Positions 53,831 through 64,000 of a stretch of DNA of 64,000 nucleotides are shown piece after piece (position 1 is the stretch's first letter; each line of letters starts with the position of its first letter). The notes beneath the pieces are model-generated. The model was not told the DNA's origin. It did not search any database and saw only the letters and a list, made by a program, of their open reading frames with translations. This stretch comes from Brachyspira hampsonii 30446 (GTDB lineage Bacteria > Spirochaetota > Brachyspiria > Brachyspirales > Brachyspiraceae). The translations under genes and the position numbers were made by a program. Where the stretch lies: the NCBI RefSeq assembly GCF_000316195.1, contig NZ_JH994111.1:1567403-1631402 (forward strand), in the 5' to 3' direction.

Positions 53831-54865
53831 TTATCTTTTAGCCTGTTCATATTGTTTAGGGAATGGAACATCAATACCTAAAGTTCTGGCAGCCTGTAAT
53901 GCCCAATAAGGGTTTCTTAAAATCTCTCTTCCAATATATACAGCATCAGCAGCACCGTTTCTTACTATCATATTAGCCATTTTAGGATCTGTTAAAAGTC
54001 CTCCGCCTATGCAAGGAACTTTCATATATTGTTTTAACTCTCTGCAGAAAGGTATTTGATAGCCTTCATAAGGTATGATTTTACCGTCAGCAGTAACAGC
54101 ACCTGTACTAACATTGATAGAATCAAATAATCCTTGTTCTTCTAATGGTTTTAACATATCAACGAAATCTTTTACTGTGTTTCCGCCTTCTTTCCAGTCA
54201 TATGAAGATATTCTTATTTGTATAGGATAATCTTTACCTACAGCTTCTTTTCCTTTTCTTAAAATCTCTTCTAAAATTTTAGCTCTGTTTTTTCCGTATT
54301 CATCAGTTCTTTTATTTGATAATGGTGATAAGAAAGTAGAAACTAAATAACCATGAGCCGCATGAACTTCAATCATATCAAAACCAGCTTTTTTAGCTCT
54401 TACAAATGCTTTAACAAATGCATCAACAACTTCATTAATATCTTCTTTAGTCATTTCAACAGGAGTTCTATATTTGTCATTGAATGCTTCAGCACAAGGA
54501 GCATATATTTTATCTACTTTTACAGATTCGCATTTTCTTCCTGCATGGTTAATTTGTATTCCAGCCAAAGCTCCGTTATCTTTAATAGATTTAACAAGTT
54601 TGCTTAATCCGTCAATATATTTATCGTCCCATATACCCAAATCATTATCAGTGATAGAACTTACATAAGGAAGCACGCCTGTAGCTTCAACAATAATAAG
54701 TCCTGTTCCGCCTATAGCTCTTGTAGAATAATGCTGAATATGCCAATCATTAACATATCCGTCTTCTGCACTGTACATACACATTGGAGGCATTACTACA
54801 CGGTTTTTTATTTCAAGATTACCTATCTTCAAAGGTGTAAAAAGATTGCTTTTTTCTGGTTTCAT
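53831..54865 (-). CDS. namA: Old-yellow-enzyme family NADH:flavin oxidoreductase
   Basis: A 344-residue FMN-dependent ene-reductase of the NamA/YqjM type. [26 protein letters not shown] opens it, with [29 protein letters not shown], the active-site [31 protein letters not shown]-like segment (ending YGKN here) and GGGLLTD for FMN phosphate. It reduces activated alkenes and electrophiles. GGAG precedes the ATG. It stands alone between ankyrin genes. Confidence 0.93.
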   Translation of the reverse strand: [344 protein letters not shown]

Positions 54866-55041
54866 AAAATAACTCCTTTATAAAAAATTAAATATCAAAT
54901 ATTCTTTATATAGTATTATATAGTATATAACAATTCTTTTAATATTTCAATTTCACAATATAATTAATTTAAATATACTTATAAAATAATTATATGTGAA
55001 TATCAAAAAAACTAAAAAATATAAAACATATTATACATTTA

Positions 55042-57687
55042 CTATTTTAATAACTCAGAAGCAGTCAAACCTTCATTATTTTTTATGTCAGTTTTAGCTC
55101 CTCTTCTAATAAGTAAATCTATAGTAGAAGAATATCCATTTTCACTCGCATAATGCAAAGGAGTATTTCCTTCATTATCCTGAGCATTAATACTTAAAAA
55201 TGTATTAGATAAATAATATGATATGGCTTCGTCATTTCCATATAGAGCAGCAAAATGCATAACTGTTCTTCCGCTTAATGATTTTTCTCTTGTGAGAGAA
55301 GAATCTTTTTCAAGTAAAAAGTGTATCATATAGGGATTAGAAAAAGCTGAAGCATAAAATATACAACAGTACCCATTATAATCTTTTTTTCTTGTGTCAG
55401 CTCCATTTTCTATAAGCAGATTTACAGCATTAGTATTACCTTTATATATTGCATATTCTAAAGGAGTTGTACCATTAAATAATACTTCTCCGCTGAAATT
55501 TTTTCCTTTTACAGAATATATATTAGTATAATTATTAAGAGGCATTTCTATATCTATAATATTGCTATAGCTTAAAAGAGCCTTCATAACTTCAAGTCTG
55601 TCATAATTAATAGCATAAAGCAAAGGAGTAAAACCATCTTCATTTCTTGAGTTTATATTAATACCATTTGAAACAGCCTTTAATACATCAGAAACATTGT
55701 TATTATATATAGCTTCAAATAAAGGTCTCATTGCATTGTAATATTCTGAATAATCATCATCGGTATCATCTTCCACATAATCATCAGAATTATCTTCAGT
55801 AATACCTTCATCGCTATACTCGTATATTAAGTCATCAGCAAAAGTATTAGCATTAACAGCCATAACATTATCAAATGTGTTTTCATTATTAATGCTGTTA
55901 GTATACTGTATATCATTATAAGGTAAAGTTTCTGAATCATAATTGCTGTTTGTGCCAATATTATTATTTTGATTATCATTATAATAATTAGTATTATTAT
56001 AATCATTATTTGTATTAATTAAATTTGTATTATTTAAGTTTGTATTATTAGTATTTATCTTATTAAATTTATCATTCGTATAGATATTAGTAAATGAATT
56101 AGCATCATTACTTATAATGCTTTCTATACTCTCAATACCATCACCATAAAGTAAATCAGAAGCTGTTTTTCCATCATAATTTTTTATAGTATAGTCAGCA
56201 CCTTTTAAAAGTAAAAATCTGTATGTATTAGTATTATGATTTTTTACAGCCAAATGCAAAGGAGTATTACCATCAATATTTTGTGTATTTATATTTATAG
56301 GAGTTCTATTCATAAGGGCAGTCAAAGTATTAGTATTTCCTAATAATGCTGCATTATGTAAAGGAGTATCCCCATATATATCTACAACTCTATAAGAATT
56401 ACTGCTGTAATTTAAAATCGTATCAATAACTTCTGCACTTCCATAACTCGCTGCATACATTAAAGCATTATTTCCTAAACTGTCTTTTCTGCATATATCA
56501 GCTCCGTATTTTAGAAGAGTATTTATTATATTAGTATTACCTTTAAATATAGAATACTGCAAAGGACTTGCATTATACAAATATACATACCCTGTAAACT
56601 CTGCTCTGCTTTCATTAAAATATAAATCATCTCTTGGTATAAAACTAGTTTCTATATTAATAATATTTGTATTATCAATTCTATATTTTAAAAGTTCATT
56701 AACCATATCATCTTTGCCAAGATGTATAGCATAAGTAAGAGGAGTTTCATAAGCTATAATTACAGAGTTCATATTAAAATTAGAATACATCATTATATTT
56801 CTTAAAGCATTAGTATCTGATTCCTGAATAGTTCTAATAATAGACATATTTTCTTCATAAGTATTTGTAAATGAATTATTATTTTCTTCATTGCTATCAT
56901 CACCTAAATCAACAGCAGAGCTTCCTCCAGATAAAATATATTCAGGCTTTACTCCATAATTATCTCCTATATCTTTATTAGCACCAAGTTTAATAAGAAG
57001 ATTATAAGCCTCTTTTTTTCCATGATAAGCAGCATAATATAAAGCAGTGCATCCGTTTGAATCTCTGTCATTAATATTCATATCAACATTTTTAATTAAA
57101 AAATTAATAGTCTCTAAATTATTGAGAGAAGCAGCATAATGAAGTCCATTAACATCAGAATTTTTATCATTAACTAGGTTTCTATCTTTCACAAGAAGCA
57201 TTCTTATAATATTGCCATTACCAAAACCGCATGCATATAAAAATACAGAAGTTCCTTCATTATCTCTAGCTTTAACATTGGCATTTTTATCTATTAATTG
57301 TTTAACTATTCTAGCATTTCCTTTAAATATAGCAAACATTAAAGGAGTAGCCCCTCCTATATTAAAGCTGTCACCTTCATATTTATTTATATAAGGATAA
57401 TCAGCAAAATCATCAGGAAGTTTATATTCAATATTAACATCACTGTACTCAAGCAATACTCTTACAGCTCTTTCATTACCGCATTCAATAGCATACAAAA
57501 GCGGAGTTAATCCTCTTTCATTTGTGGTATTCAAATTCATTTTATATCTTAAAAGATTTTTTAATTGAGATTCATATTTATTTTCTTTTATGGCATCAAA
57601 AAATTCCTGCTCTTTTTGAGTTAAAGCAAATATATTGAAACTAATAGTAAAAAGTAATATAATAAATAAAAATCCTTTTTTAATCAT
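55042..57687 (-). CDS. Large exported ankyrin-repeat protein (881 residues)
   Basis: A signal peptide (MIKKGFLFIILLFTISFNIFA) is followed by three similar blocks of ankyrin units. Blocks 1 and 2 lie at about residues 30-260 and 285-535, and block 3 at about 660-880. Each begins with 'ALRNxxxYxxxxN....TPLxYAI' and contains 'GATPLMFAI/ASPLQYSI/GTTPLEYAI FKGN', showing internal duplication. Between blocks 2 and 3 lies a low-complexity Asn/Thr/Tyr-rich spacer (about 540-620), followed by an acidic stretch (EYSDEGITEDNSDDYVEDD). It is likely periplasmic or surface exposed. Confidence 0.88.
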   Translation of the reverse strand: MIKKGFLFIILLFTISFNIFALTQKEQEFFDAIKENKYESQLKNLLRYKMNLNTTNERGLTPLLYAIECGNERAVRVLLEYSDVNIEYKLPDDFADYPYINKYEGDSFNIGGATPLMFAIFKGNARIVKQLIDKNANVKARDNEGTSVFLYACGFGNGNIIRMLLVKDRNLVNDKNSDVNGLHYAASLNNLETINFLIKNVDMNINDRDSNGCTALYYAAYHGKKEAYNLLIKLGANKDIGDNYGVKPEYILSGGSSAVDLGDDSNEENNNSFTNTYEENMSIIRTIQESDTNALRNIMMYSNFNMNSVIIAYETPLTYAIHLGKDDMVNELLKYRIDNTNIINIETSFIPRDDLYFNESRAEFTGYVYLYNASPLQYSIFKGNTNIINTLLKYGADICRKDSLGNNALMYAASYGSAEVIDTILNYSSNSYRVVDIYGDTPLHNAALLGNTNTLTALMNRTPININTQNIDGNTPLHLAVKNHNTNTYRFLLLKGADYTIKNYDGKTASDLLYGDGIESIESIISNDANSFTNIYTNDKFNKINTNNTNLNNTNLINTNNDYNNTNYYNDNQNNNIGTNSNYDSETLPYNDIQYTNSINNENTFDNVMAVNANTFADDLIYEYSDEGITEDNSDDYVEDDTDDDYSEYYNAMRPLFEAIYNNNVSDVLKAVSNGININSRNEDGFTPLLYAINYDRLEVMKALLSYSNIIDIEMPLNNYTNIYSVKGKNFSGEVLFNGTTPLEYAIYKGNTNAVNLLIENGADTRKKDYNGYCCIFYASAFSNPYMIHFLLEKDSSLTREKSLSGRTVMHFAALYGNDEAISYYLSNTFLSINAQDNEGNTPLHYASENGYSSTIDLLIRRGAKTDIKNNEGLTASELLK

Positions 57688-57784
57688 AATAAAAATTTCC
57701 TAATATATTTATTTTAATAAGTAAACATAATATTAAAAATTATATAATAATAATTAATTAATGCAATATAACAAAATTGATAAT

Positions 57785-59167
57785 TTAGCGTAAAACATCA
57801 GCAGGCTTTAATCCATCATTATTGGCTATATTTTTGTCAGCACCTAATCTTAAAAGCAAGTCATAAGCTTCTTTTTTATTATTAGCAGCTGCATAATACA
57901 AAGCCGTCCAGCCGTCATCATCTTGAGCATTAATATCCGCTTTTAAATTTCTAACCAAATATTTTATATTATCTATATTATCATAAACTACAGCCATATG
58001 AAGAGGAGTAACATTATCTTTTGTTTTACTATTAATAAGATTTCTATTTTTTAATAAAATATTTCTAAGCATAGAACTATTTCCAAAAGCAGCTGCATAT
58101 AAAAATGTAGACCAGCCTTCTTCATCTGAAGCATTTACATCAGCACCTTTTCTTATAAGAGCATTTACTATTCTGCCATCTCCGCTGCTTTTAAATATAG
58201 CATAAATAAGAGGTGTAGCCTTTCCTATATAAACTGCATCTGAAGAGTTATCTCCTAAATGAGTAAAATACCCCTCAGGAAGGGTAGATTCCAAATCAAT
58301 ATTTCTATTTGCTAAAAGCACATCAACAGATCTAAAACTATTATACTTTATAGCTAAATGTAAAACGCTTAAACCGTATCCGTCTTTAGCATTAATATTA
58401 GCACCTCTATTTATTAAAGTTCTTATCTTTCTATAATCATCTTTTTCTACAGCTTTAAATAATTCAATATCAATATCCCTTACCTCATTAATCTCATCTT
58501 CAATTTTTCTAGTAAGTATAGTTTCAGGCAATACATTATGATTATCAGCAATATTAGTATCTGCTCCGAGAATTATTAGTAAATTATAAGCCTCAATACT
58601 CTTAGAATTTGCAGCATGATAAAGAGCAGTCCAGCCGTCTATATCCTGAGCATTGATATCTATATTAGAATTAGTACATAGATACATCAAAGCATCAAGA
58701 TTATTATAATCACAAGCTATATGCAAAGGTGTTACATTAAATTCTGTTTTAGTATCAAGCAATGTACTGTCTTTCTCAGCAAGTAATGCAATAGTATCCA
58801 AGTCAGAAAAAGCAGCCGCATACATAATGCTATTCCAAGTTTTAAAATCCCTCGCTTTTAAATCAGCTCCATTATCTATTAAAATTTTAGTTATTTCTCC
58901 TGCATTCTTATATATAGAATAAAGTAAGAGAGTAGCCCCTCCTAAATTATTTGGATAATCATCTTCAAGTTTTGAATCAATATTTATATTCCCATTACTT
59001 ATAGCCGTTCTTATATAATCTGCATCATAATTATCTATAGCTTCATATAAATTATCATAACTGATATTTAAATCATAATCCGATATTTCATCAGTTACTA
59101 TATCTGTAAAATCTTCAGCAAATAAGAATATGCTTAAATAAAACATAATAATTATAATTTTTTTCAT
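57785..59167 (-). CDS. Exported ankyrin-repeat protein, 460 residues
   Basis: The ATG at 59167 (TTAGG upstream) gives a signal peptide (MKKIIIIMFYLSIFLFA); an open frame extends 42 codons further left, overlapping the lptD end, but without a start site. Two homologous halves of about 210 residues (GGATLLLYSIYKNAGEITKIL / KATPLIYAIFKSSGDGRIVNAL and EAYNLLIILGADTNIADN / EAYDLLLRLGADKNIANN) show an internal duplication. It resembles blocks of the 881-residue neighbour. It follows lptD by 19 bases and is probably on its transcript. Confidence 0.85.
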   Translation of the reverse strand: MKKIIIIMFYLSIFLFAEDFTDIVTDEISDYDLNISYDNLYEAIDNYDADYIRTAISNGNINIDSKLEDDYPNNLGGATLLLYSIYKNAGEITKILIDNGADLKARDFKTWNSIMYAAAFSDLDTIALLAEKDSTLLDTKTEFNVTPLHIACDYNNLDALMYLCTNSNIDINAQDIDGWTALYHAANSKSIEAYNLLIILGADTNIADNHNVLPETILTRKIEDEINEVRDIDIELFKAVEKDDYRKIRTLINRGANINAKDGYGLSVLHLAIKYNSFRSVDVLLANRNIDLESTLPEGYFTHLGDNSSDAVYIGKATPLIYAIFKSSGDGRIVNALIRKGADVNASDEEGWSTFLYAAAFGNSSMLRNILLKNRNLINSKTKDNVTPLHMAVVYDNIDNIKYLVRNLKADINAQDDDGWTALYYAAANNKKEAYDLLLRLGADKNIANNDGLKPADVLR

Positions 59168-59186
59168 AAAAAAACCTAAACAATAA

Positions 59187-62135
59187 TTACTGTGTAGTAG
59201 CAGCACTATCTTGCAAATCGGTAATTGTACTATTAAGATTATATTCTTTTTTAGGAAGACCGACACTAGGAAAGTCTGTAAGAGTAAATTCAATCCAAAA
59301 CTCTTTATTCCAATAAACCCCTTTTACAGAACCCGAAGTAATATCAGACGGAAGTGTTGAAGGTTTAACAGCAAAAGTCGCCTGAATCTGCCACCCATCT
59401 AATTCATGCCAAATACTAGCCTCTATGGATTTTAATTTAAATAAACTATCCGTTCTTTTTTGAGAATCAGAAAAATTAAATGAATTTATAATATCCCAAA
59501 AAGGATTAACCCAAGTTTGATTTTCTTCTTCTGCATAAGATTTTATATATCTGTAAGTATTTTCATTTGCACTAGTAGTAGATATTCTGAATTTCCATTG
59601 TTCTAAAACCTGAAGCTCTATACCAAATGTAAATGAGGCTGTATTATATCTATAATTAATAAAATCATGAGTAAAAGCAAATCCGAAATATAAGTTAAAA
59701 TCATTAACTATACCATCAAAAAAAGGTTTTTTATTATTTTTTATTAAAATCCAATCTGTGATTTTGCCCAAAGGTATTGGAAAGTGAAAATATGCATTTA
59801 TTCTATTAGCTGTTAAATTAGTTCCTAATAAATTTCTAGTTACATCATAAGATATATAAGATTCATTATATAAAAGTCTTGCAGAAGCACCTACTTCAGT
59901 TGTAAGCATCTTATTTGTGGAAAATTCAACTTGATAAGATTTAGTTTCTACATTATATGTAGGTATAAAGTCATAACCTGTTGTTATAAATGTTTCCATA
60001 TTAAGATTTAAATCTGGTAAATAAAACAAACTATACCCTGTTCCACCCATAGAAAATCTGGTTGTAAAATTATGATTATTAAATTCCCCAAATTGTGAAT
60101 TTCCATAATCATTATCAACATACTTTTCTTTAAATCTATATCCCAAAGTATAAGTAGTATCCCATCTTATGGTAGGTTCAAAATATTGAGTAAAATTATA
60201 AGGCAGAATACTATAAGGTAAAAACATAGAAAAATTCATACCAGTTCCTAATCCCAAATAAGTATTATCTTTATCATAAATCAAATCTTCAGCTGAAGGA
60301 TCTATACTATTTTGATATGCATATTCCATATTAATACTAGGCACAAACCTTATAAAATCATTAGTAAAAGTTCTTGATACATCTCCGTATAAATTAAGAT
60401 TATTCCTCTCAGAAAGCTTATCATTTAATTGTGAGTCAAGCATCGGATTATTGTAAAAGGCTATACCTTCTGATGTCTTATAATTAATAGTATGATTATA
60501 ATTAGCTCTTAAATTATAGTTAATATTAAGATTCGGAAAGTAATAAGATGTTTCATCTCCAAATACAGAACTATAACTAGCTTCTACAGAAGGAAGAATA
60601 AGTTTATATGGTTTAGGCATATAATAATCAAAGTTAGTATTAACATCAACTGATATATTTCTAACAGATTGCAAATCCCATTCTGCTCCTACTTTTAAAT
60701 TGACGCCATAAATATTATTATTAAAATATACAGAATTTTCAATATAACTTTCAGGATAAGAATCGCCTATATCCTGTAAATCTCCTGTAAGGGAAGTAAA
60801 AAATGTTAATATATCAAAATTACCTCTTTGATTGTAGAAGTCGGATCTAAAATATAAATCACTATTTAAATTAAGCTTTCCTGTAACATAACTATTTATA
60901 TTTTGACTGCTGTATAATTGAATTGTATGATCATATTGAAATTTGTATCTTGGTACAAACTTCCCAGACTCACCTGATGTAAAATAGTTAACATACCTAG
61001 TTCCATAACCTATACTTGAAGTAATATAAGAGTCAAGTAAATAATACTGTCTTCCTAAAGCAAACATAGCATCAAGAGCCAAATTCTGATACTGACTTGT
61101 ATATCTTATTTCATCGCCAATCAAAAAACCTAATTTCTGATAAGCATCAAATCTTACTTTATGCTGAACTCCATACAAATCAAATATTTTATAATTCTGT
61201 ATATAAACACCTTCTCTTAAAGATTCTCCGAAGGAAGATATTATACCTGTACCGAAATTGTTTTGAATAAATAGAGGAAAATAGAATACAGGCTGTCTTC
61301 CTACCCTATAAAGACTATTAAATACCATCATTTTTTTACTATCCCAAAGATAAACTCTGCTGGCTAAAAAATCATGGGCTACAGGAGTAAGACGAGAAAA
61401 ACTTACACTGCTGTTCTCAGCAAAAAAATCCTGATCATTAAATTTTATAATACGGCCTTCAACTGTAAAACTCATAAATTTCGTGCCGCCGCCGAATAGA
61501 ATACCTTTTTTATTTTCCCTATTCAGCATAAACCATTCACCATTAAGAGTAGTATCAGATGACTCTACGGTTATATTACCAGAAGCAAAAACTTCGCCAG
61601 TCTTCAAACTATAAACAACTTTGTCAGCTATTAATGTATTATTATACATTTTCATAGTAACATTACCGTATAATGATATAAGCTCCTCATCTGCTTCTTC
61701 TACTGCATATCTTTCAGCAAAATCCGCACCTACAAGTTCTACTTGAGCTCCGCCTTTGTTTATAGTTGTTCTTGCAATTTCCCTTACCTCTTCATTTCCT
61801 CTAATAACTTCCTGCTTTATATTTACTTGCCTTTCTATTATTCTAGCTCTCAAAGTAGATTCTGTATCATAAGGATAAATTTCTATATTATTAACTTTTG
61901 CATATTCTTGTAATACATAATACGGAGTAAAATTAACTAAATTAATAAATGACACAGGGTTTCTTCTGGCATCGAATCTATTTATCTGCATTATTGCACC
62001 TTCACCTCTATTAGCAGAAATGTTATTATTATTTGTTGCAATAGTATTTGCATTAGTATTATCTGCATTAGTATCCTGAGCATAAAGACACACATTAAAT
62101 ATTAATGTAAATAATAACAAGACAAAGATTCGCAT
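59187..62135 (-). CDS. lptD: LptD/OstA-like outer-membrane assembly protein
   Basis: A 982-residue protein with a signal peptide (MRIFVLLLFTLIFNVCLYA) and an Asn-rich stretch. An OstA-like beta-jellyroll segment follows (about 145-260, including ISLYGNVTMKMYNNTLIADKVVYS), then a long beta-barrel with many aromatic-ending strands (YFPLFIQNNFG, LNLNSDLYFRSDFYN). LptD inserts lipopolysaccharide in other bacteria; Brachyspira carries lipooligosaccharide, so this role is plausible. The C-terminus lacks the usual final Phe. The signal peptide and lack of a ribosome site clash with nothing nearby; tyrS lies directly upstream. Confidence 0.85.
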   Translation of the reverse strand: MRIFVLLLFTLIFNVCLYAQDTNADNTNANTIATNNNNISANRGEGAIMQINRFDARRNPVSFINLVNFTPYYVLQEYAKVNNIEIYPYDTESTLRARIIERQVNIKQEVIRGNEEVREIARTTINKGGAQVELVGADFAERYAVEEADEELISLYGNVTMKMYNNTLIADKVVYSLKTGEVFASGNITVESSDTTLNGEWFMLNRENKKGILFGGGTKFMSFTVEGRIIKFNDQDFFAENSSVSFSRLTPVAHDFLASRVYLWDSKKMMVFNSLYRVGRQPVFYFPLFIQNNFGTGIISSFGESLREGVYIQNYKIFDLYGVQHKVRFDAYQKLGFLIGDEIRYTSQYQNLALDAMFALGRQYYLLDSYITSSIGYGTRYVNYFTSGESGKFVPRYKFQYDHTIQLYSSQNINSYVTGKLNLNSDLYFRSDFYNQRGNFDILTFFTSLTGDLQDIGDSYPESYIENSVYFNNNIYGVNLKVGAEWDLQSVRNISVDVNTNFDYYMPKPYKLILPSVEASYSSVFGDETSYYFPNLNINYNLRANYNHTINYKTSEGIAFYNNPMLDSQLNDKLSERNNLNLYGDVSRTFTNDFIRFVPSINMEYAYQNSIDPSAEDLIYDKDNTYLGLGTGMNFSMFLPYSILPYNFTQYFEPTIRWDTTYTLGYRFKEKYVDNDYGNSQFGEFNNHNFTTRFSMGGTGYSLFYLPDLNLNMETFITTGYDFIPTYNVETKSYQVEFSTNKMLTTEVGASARLLYNESYISYDVTRNLLGTNLTANRINAYFHFPIPLGKITDWILIKNNKKPFFDGIVNDFNLYFGFAFTHDFINYRYNTASFTFGIELQVLEQWKFRISTTSANENTYRYIKSYAEEENQTWVNPFWDIINSFNFSDSQKRTDSLFKLKSIEASIWHELDGWQIQATFAVKPSTLPSDITSGSVKGVYWNKEFWIEFTLTDFPSVGLPKKEYNLNSTITDLQDSAATTQ

Positions 62136-62163
62136 TCTATCCTCTAAAACTCAATCACTAACT

Positions 62164-63360
62164 TTAAGAAAATTTAATTTTAAAGAAATTGCGTTTGCCT
62201 ACTTTTAAAATCCCCTCTTTAGAAATCAAAAAATTTATATCATTTATCTTTTCATTATCCAAAGCAACACTTCCTTGAGAAACAAGCCTTTTCAAATTGG
62301 ATTTACTTTCTGATGACATACAAATGGATAATACATTTAAAATATTATCATCTTTATAAATAATAACTTCTTCTATCTCATCAGGAAGTCCTTTAGAACT
62401 GAATATTCTTTTAAACTCTTCTTCAGCATTCAATGCTTCTGATTCTCCATGATATATTTTTACTATCTCTTTTGCTAATATACCTTTTATATTTCTAGGG
62501 TTTTCACCATTTTCCATAGCTTTAACATAATTCTTTATATCATCTATAGGTATATCTGTAAGAAGCTCCATATATTTAGATATTAAACTATCCGGTATAC
62601 TCATAGCTTTACCATACATATCTTTAGGACTGTCATATATTCCTATATAGTTTCCTAATGATTTACTCATCTTCTCAACACCGTCTAAGCCCTCCAATAA
62701 AGGAACAGTAATAACAGCCTGAGGAGATAATCCATACTCCTTCATCAATGTTCTTCCTACAAGCAAATTAAATTTCTGATCATTTCCTCCAAGCTCAACA
62801 TCACATTCCAAAGCAACAGAATCATATCCTTGTGCTAATGGATATAAAAATTCCATAATACTAATAGGCTGTCCGTTTTTATATCTTTTAGAAAAATCAT
62901 CTCTCTCTATCATCTGAGCTACAGTATATCTTGAAGTAAGTCCTAGCACATCTGCAAAACTCATTTTCTCAAGCCATTTAGAATTAAATTCAACTATAGT
63001 TTTTTCAGGATCCAAAATTTTAAAAACCTGCTGCTTATAAGTTTCAGCATTCCTTAAAACATCTTCTAAAGTAAGTCTTGGTCTTGTTTTAGTTTTACCT
63101 GAAGGATCTCCTATTCTTCCGGTAAAATCACCTATTAAAAATATAACTTTATGACCTAATAATTGAAAATGTCTCATTTTTCTTAAAAGTACAGTATGTC
63201 CCAAGTGTATATCTGGTGCGGTAGGATCAAAGCCGGCTTTTACAGTTAATTGCTTACCGCTTTTTAATTTTTCTTTTATTTCTTCTAAACCTATAACTTC
63301 GCTGATTCCTCTTGTAATTAACTCTATAGATTCTTCAATACTGTATTTTTTATCTTCCAT
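62164..63360 (-). CDS. tyrS: Tyrosyl-tRNA synthetase
   Basis: A 398-residue class I synthetase that charges tRNA-Tyr. The HIGH-type motif reads [10 protein letters not shown], the KMSKS loop is KMSKSLGN, and a C-terminal S4-like RNA-binding domain ([20 protein letters not shown]) is present. Length is normal for the TyrS2-type branch. It is on the lptD strand 28 bases upstream of it, so they may share a transcript. Confidence 0.96.
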   Translation of the reverse strand: MEDKKYSIEESIELITRGISEVIGLEEIKEKLKSGKQLTVKAGFDPTAPDIHLGHTVLLRKMRHFQLLGHKVIFLIGDFTGRIGDPSGKTKTRPRLTLEDVLRNAETYKQQVFKILDPEKTIVEFNSKWLEKMSFADVLGLTSRYTVAQMIERDDFSKRYKNGQPISIMEFLYPLAQGYDSVALECDVELGGNDQKFNLLVGRTLMKEYGLSPQAVITVPLLEGLDGVEKMSKSLGNYIGIYDSPKDMYGKAMSIPDSLISKYMELLTDIPIDDIKNYVKAMENGENPRNIKGILAKEIVKIYHGESEALNAEEEFKRIFSSKGLPDEIEEVIIYKDDNILNVLSICMSSESKSNLKRLVSQGSVALDNEKINDINFLISKEGILKVGKRNFFKIKFS

Positions 63361-63531
63361 TTTACTATCCCTTTAATAAAAATTATTATAACAAAAATAT
63401 AATTATAGTAGAATATTAATAATAATGTAAATTTCAATTAAAGTCAAATAAAGAATTTTTATTATGTTAATTATAAATAAAATAGAATAATTTTTTAATA
63501 TTAATTCAATATTTTTTAATATATAATCTTA

Positions 63532-64000
63532 TTACTTTATTATCATTTCTTTTGTGAAACTATTCAAGTTTTTATGTCCTTCCTTAGTTACAAGTATCAA
63601 ATCCTCTATTCTTACACCCACTTTCTTATCAGCATAATAAATACCTGGTTCTATTGAGAATATCATGCCCTCTTTTAATAATGCCTGATGAACAGAACTA
63701 ACATCTCCATATTCATGAACATCCATACCTATGCAATGCCCTGTTCTATGAGTAAAATATTCTCCATATCCATTTCCTGTTATATATGAACGTGCCTCAT
63801 TATCTATATCTGAAAATTTTAATCCTTCCTTTACTTTATCAATAGCTCTTTCATTAGCAGTTTTTACTATATTATATATTTTTTTAGCCTCATCATCAGG
63901 CTCGCCAAAAAATATAGTTCTAGTCATGTCAGAACAATATCCATCATGCATGCAGCCCATATCTATAACCAAACAGCCATTATCTCCTATTATATTATTG
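63532..64000 (-). CDS. M24-family metallopeptidase (Xaa-Pro aminopeptidase-like), partial
   Basis: The open frame runs off the right edge, so the N-terminal part lies outside the window. The visible part is the pita-bread catalytic domain: VIDMGCMHDGYCSDMTRTIFFG (two metal Asp), HRTGHCIGMDVHEYG (metal and catalytic His), GMIFSIEPGIYY (Glu) and GVRIEDLILVT (Glu). A TTG at 63972 would be only an internal codon. It resembles Xaa-Pro aminopeptidase/prolidase. Confidence 0.9.
   Translation of the reverse strand, partial: NNIIGDNGCLVIDMGCMHDGYCSDMTRTIFFGEPDDEAKKIYNIVKTANERAIDKVKEGLKFSDIDNEARSYITGNGYGEYFTHRTGHCIGMDVHEYGDVSSVHQALLKEGMIFSIEPGIYYADKKVGVRIEDLILVTKEGHKNLNSFTKEMIIK

Noticed and set aside
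59168-59293. Leftward extension of the ankyrin gene into lptD
   Set aside because: The extra 42 codons lack a ribosome site and overlap lptD, while a signal peptide begins at the ATG at 59167.

Overview
The window is very AT-rich, tightly packed, and carries a gene set that points to a Brachyspira-type intestinal spirochaete. The evidence is tlyA (haemolysin A/rRNA methylase), an LptD-like outer-membrane protein, many exported ankyrin and TPR proteins, lipoproteins with spirochaete-style lipoboxes and AT-biased codon use. The genus is inferred from gene content, not from any search. I saw no rRNA, tRNA, CRISPR array or intact transposase.

Left part (1-13000): an RND efflux pump and a MATE exporter come first. 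Next is a stress-response locus built around a MerR regulator (6393-6743). Two near-identical MerR-type promoters (-35 TTGACA, 19-bp spacer with a dyad, -10 TATAAT) lie on either side of it. One faces a decayed FMN-reductase relic and the MATE gene. The other drives a run of exported proteins: a frameshifted cupin lipoprotein, a carboxymuconolactone-decarboxylase lipoprotein, three flavodoxin-like proteins with signal peptides and a cyclophilin-like protein. A MITE-like element with 16-bp terminal inverted repeats separates these from a DUF4405 membrane protein and an NAD(P)H oxidoreductase.

Middle (13000-36000): a GH57 glycosidase, an exported protein and tlyA are followed by four tandem paralogues with two cyclic-nucleotide-binding-like domains each. 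Then come RseC-like and RlmE proteins, a TPR protein with an Mrr-like C-terminus, and a Ca2+/cation P-type ATPase behind a yybP-ykoY (Mn2+) riboswitch with an overlapping terminator. Two paralogous lipoproteins, a pyridoxal-kinase-like protein, a nested inverted-repeat region and a 917-codon TPR gene split by one stop codon complete this part.

Right part (36000-64000): a glycosyltransferase-like gene leads into a dispersed chaperone region (dnaJ, a J-domain membrane protein, dnaK, grpE). A DUF1275 protein, an Rpn-type nuclease with a 12-bp repeat tract and a dead ankyrin gene lie inside it. After dnaA come small zinc-motif proteins, then a two-gene ABC-type ATPase plus PD-(D/E)XK-like nuclease pair that looks like a compact defence system. 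Then follow GNAT, Ogt, nicotinamidase and HD-domain genes, a group of exported ankyrin proteins interrupted by an old-yellow-enzyme gene, lptD, tyrS and the start-less end of an M24 peptidase at the right edge.

The best candidates for new biology are the exported flavodoxin/CMD/cupin module under MerR control, the ATPase-nuclease pair, and the tandem double-CNB family.
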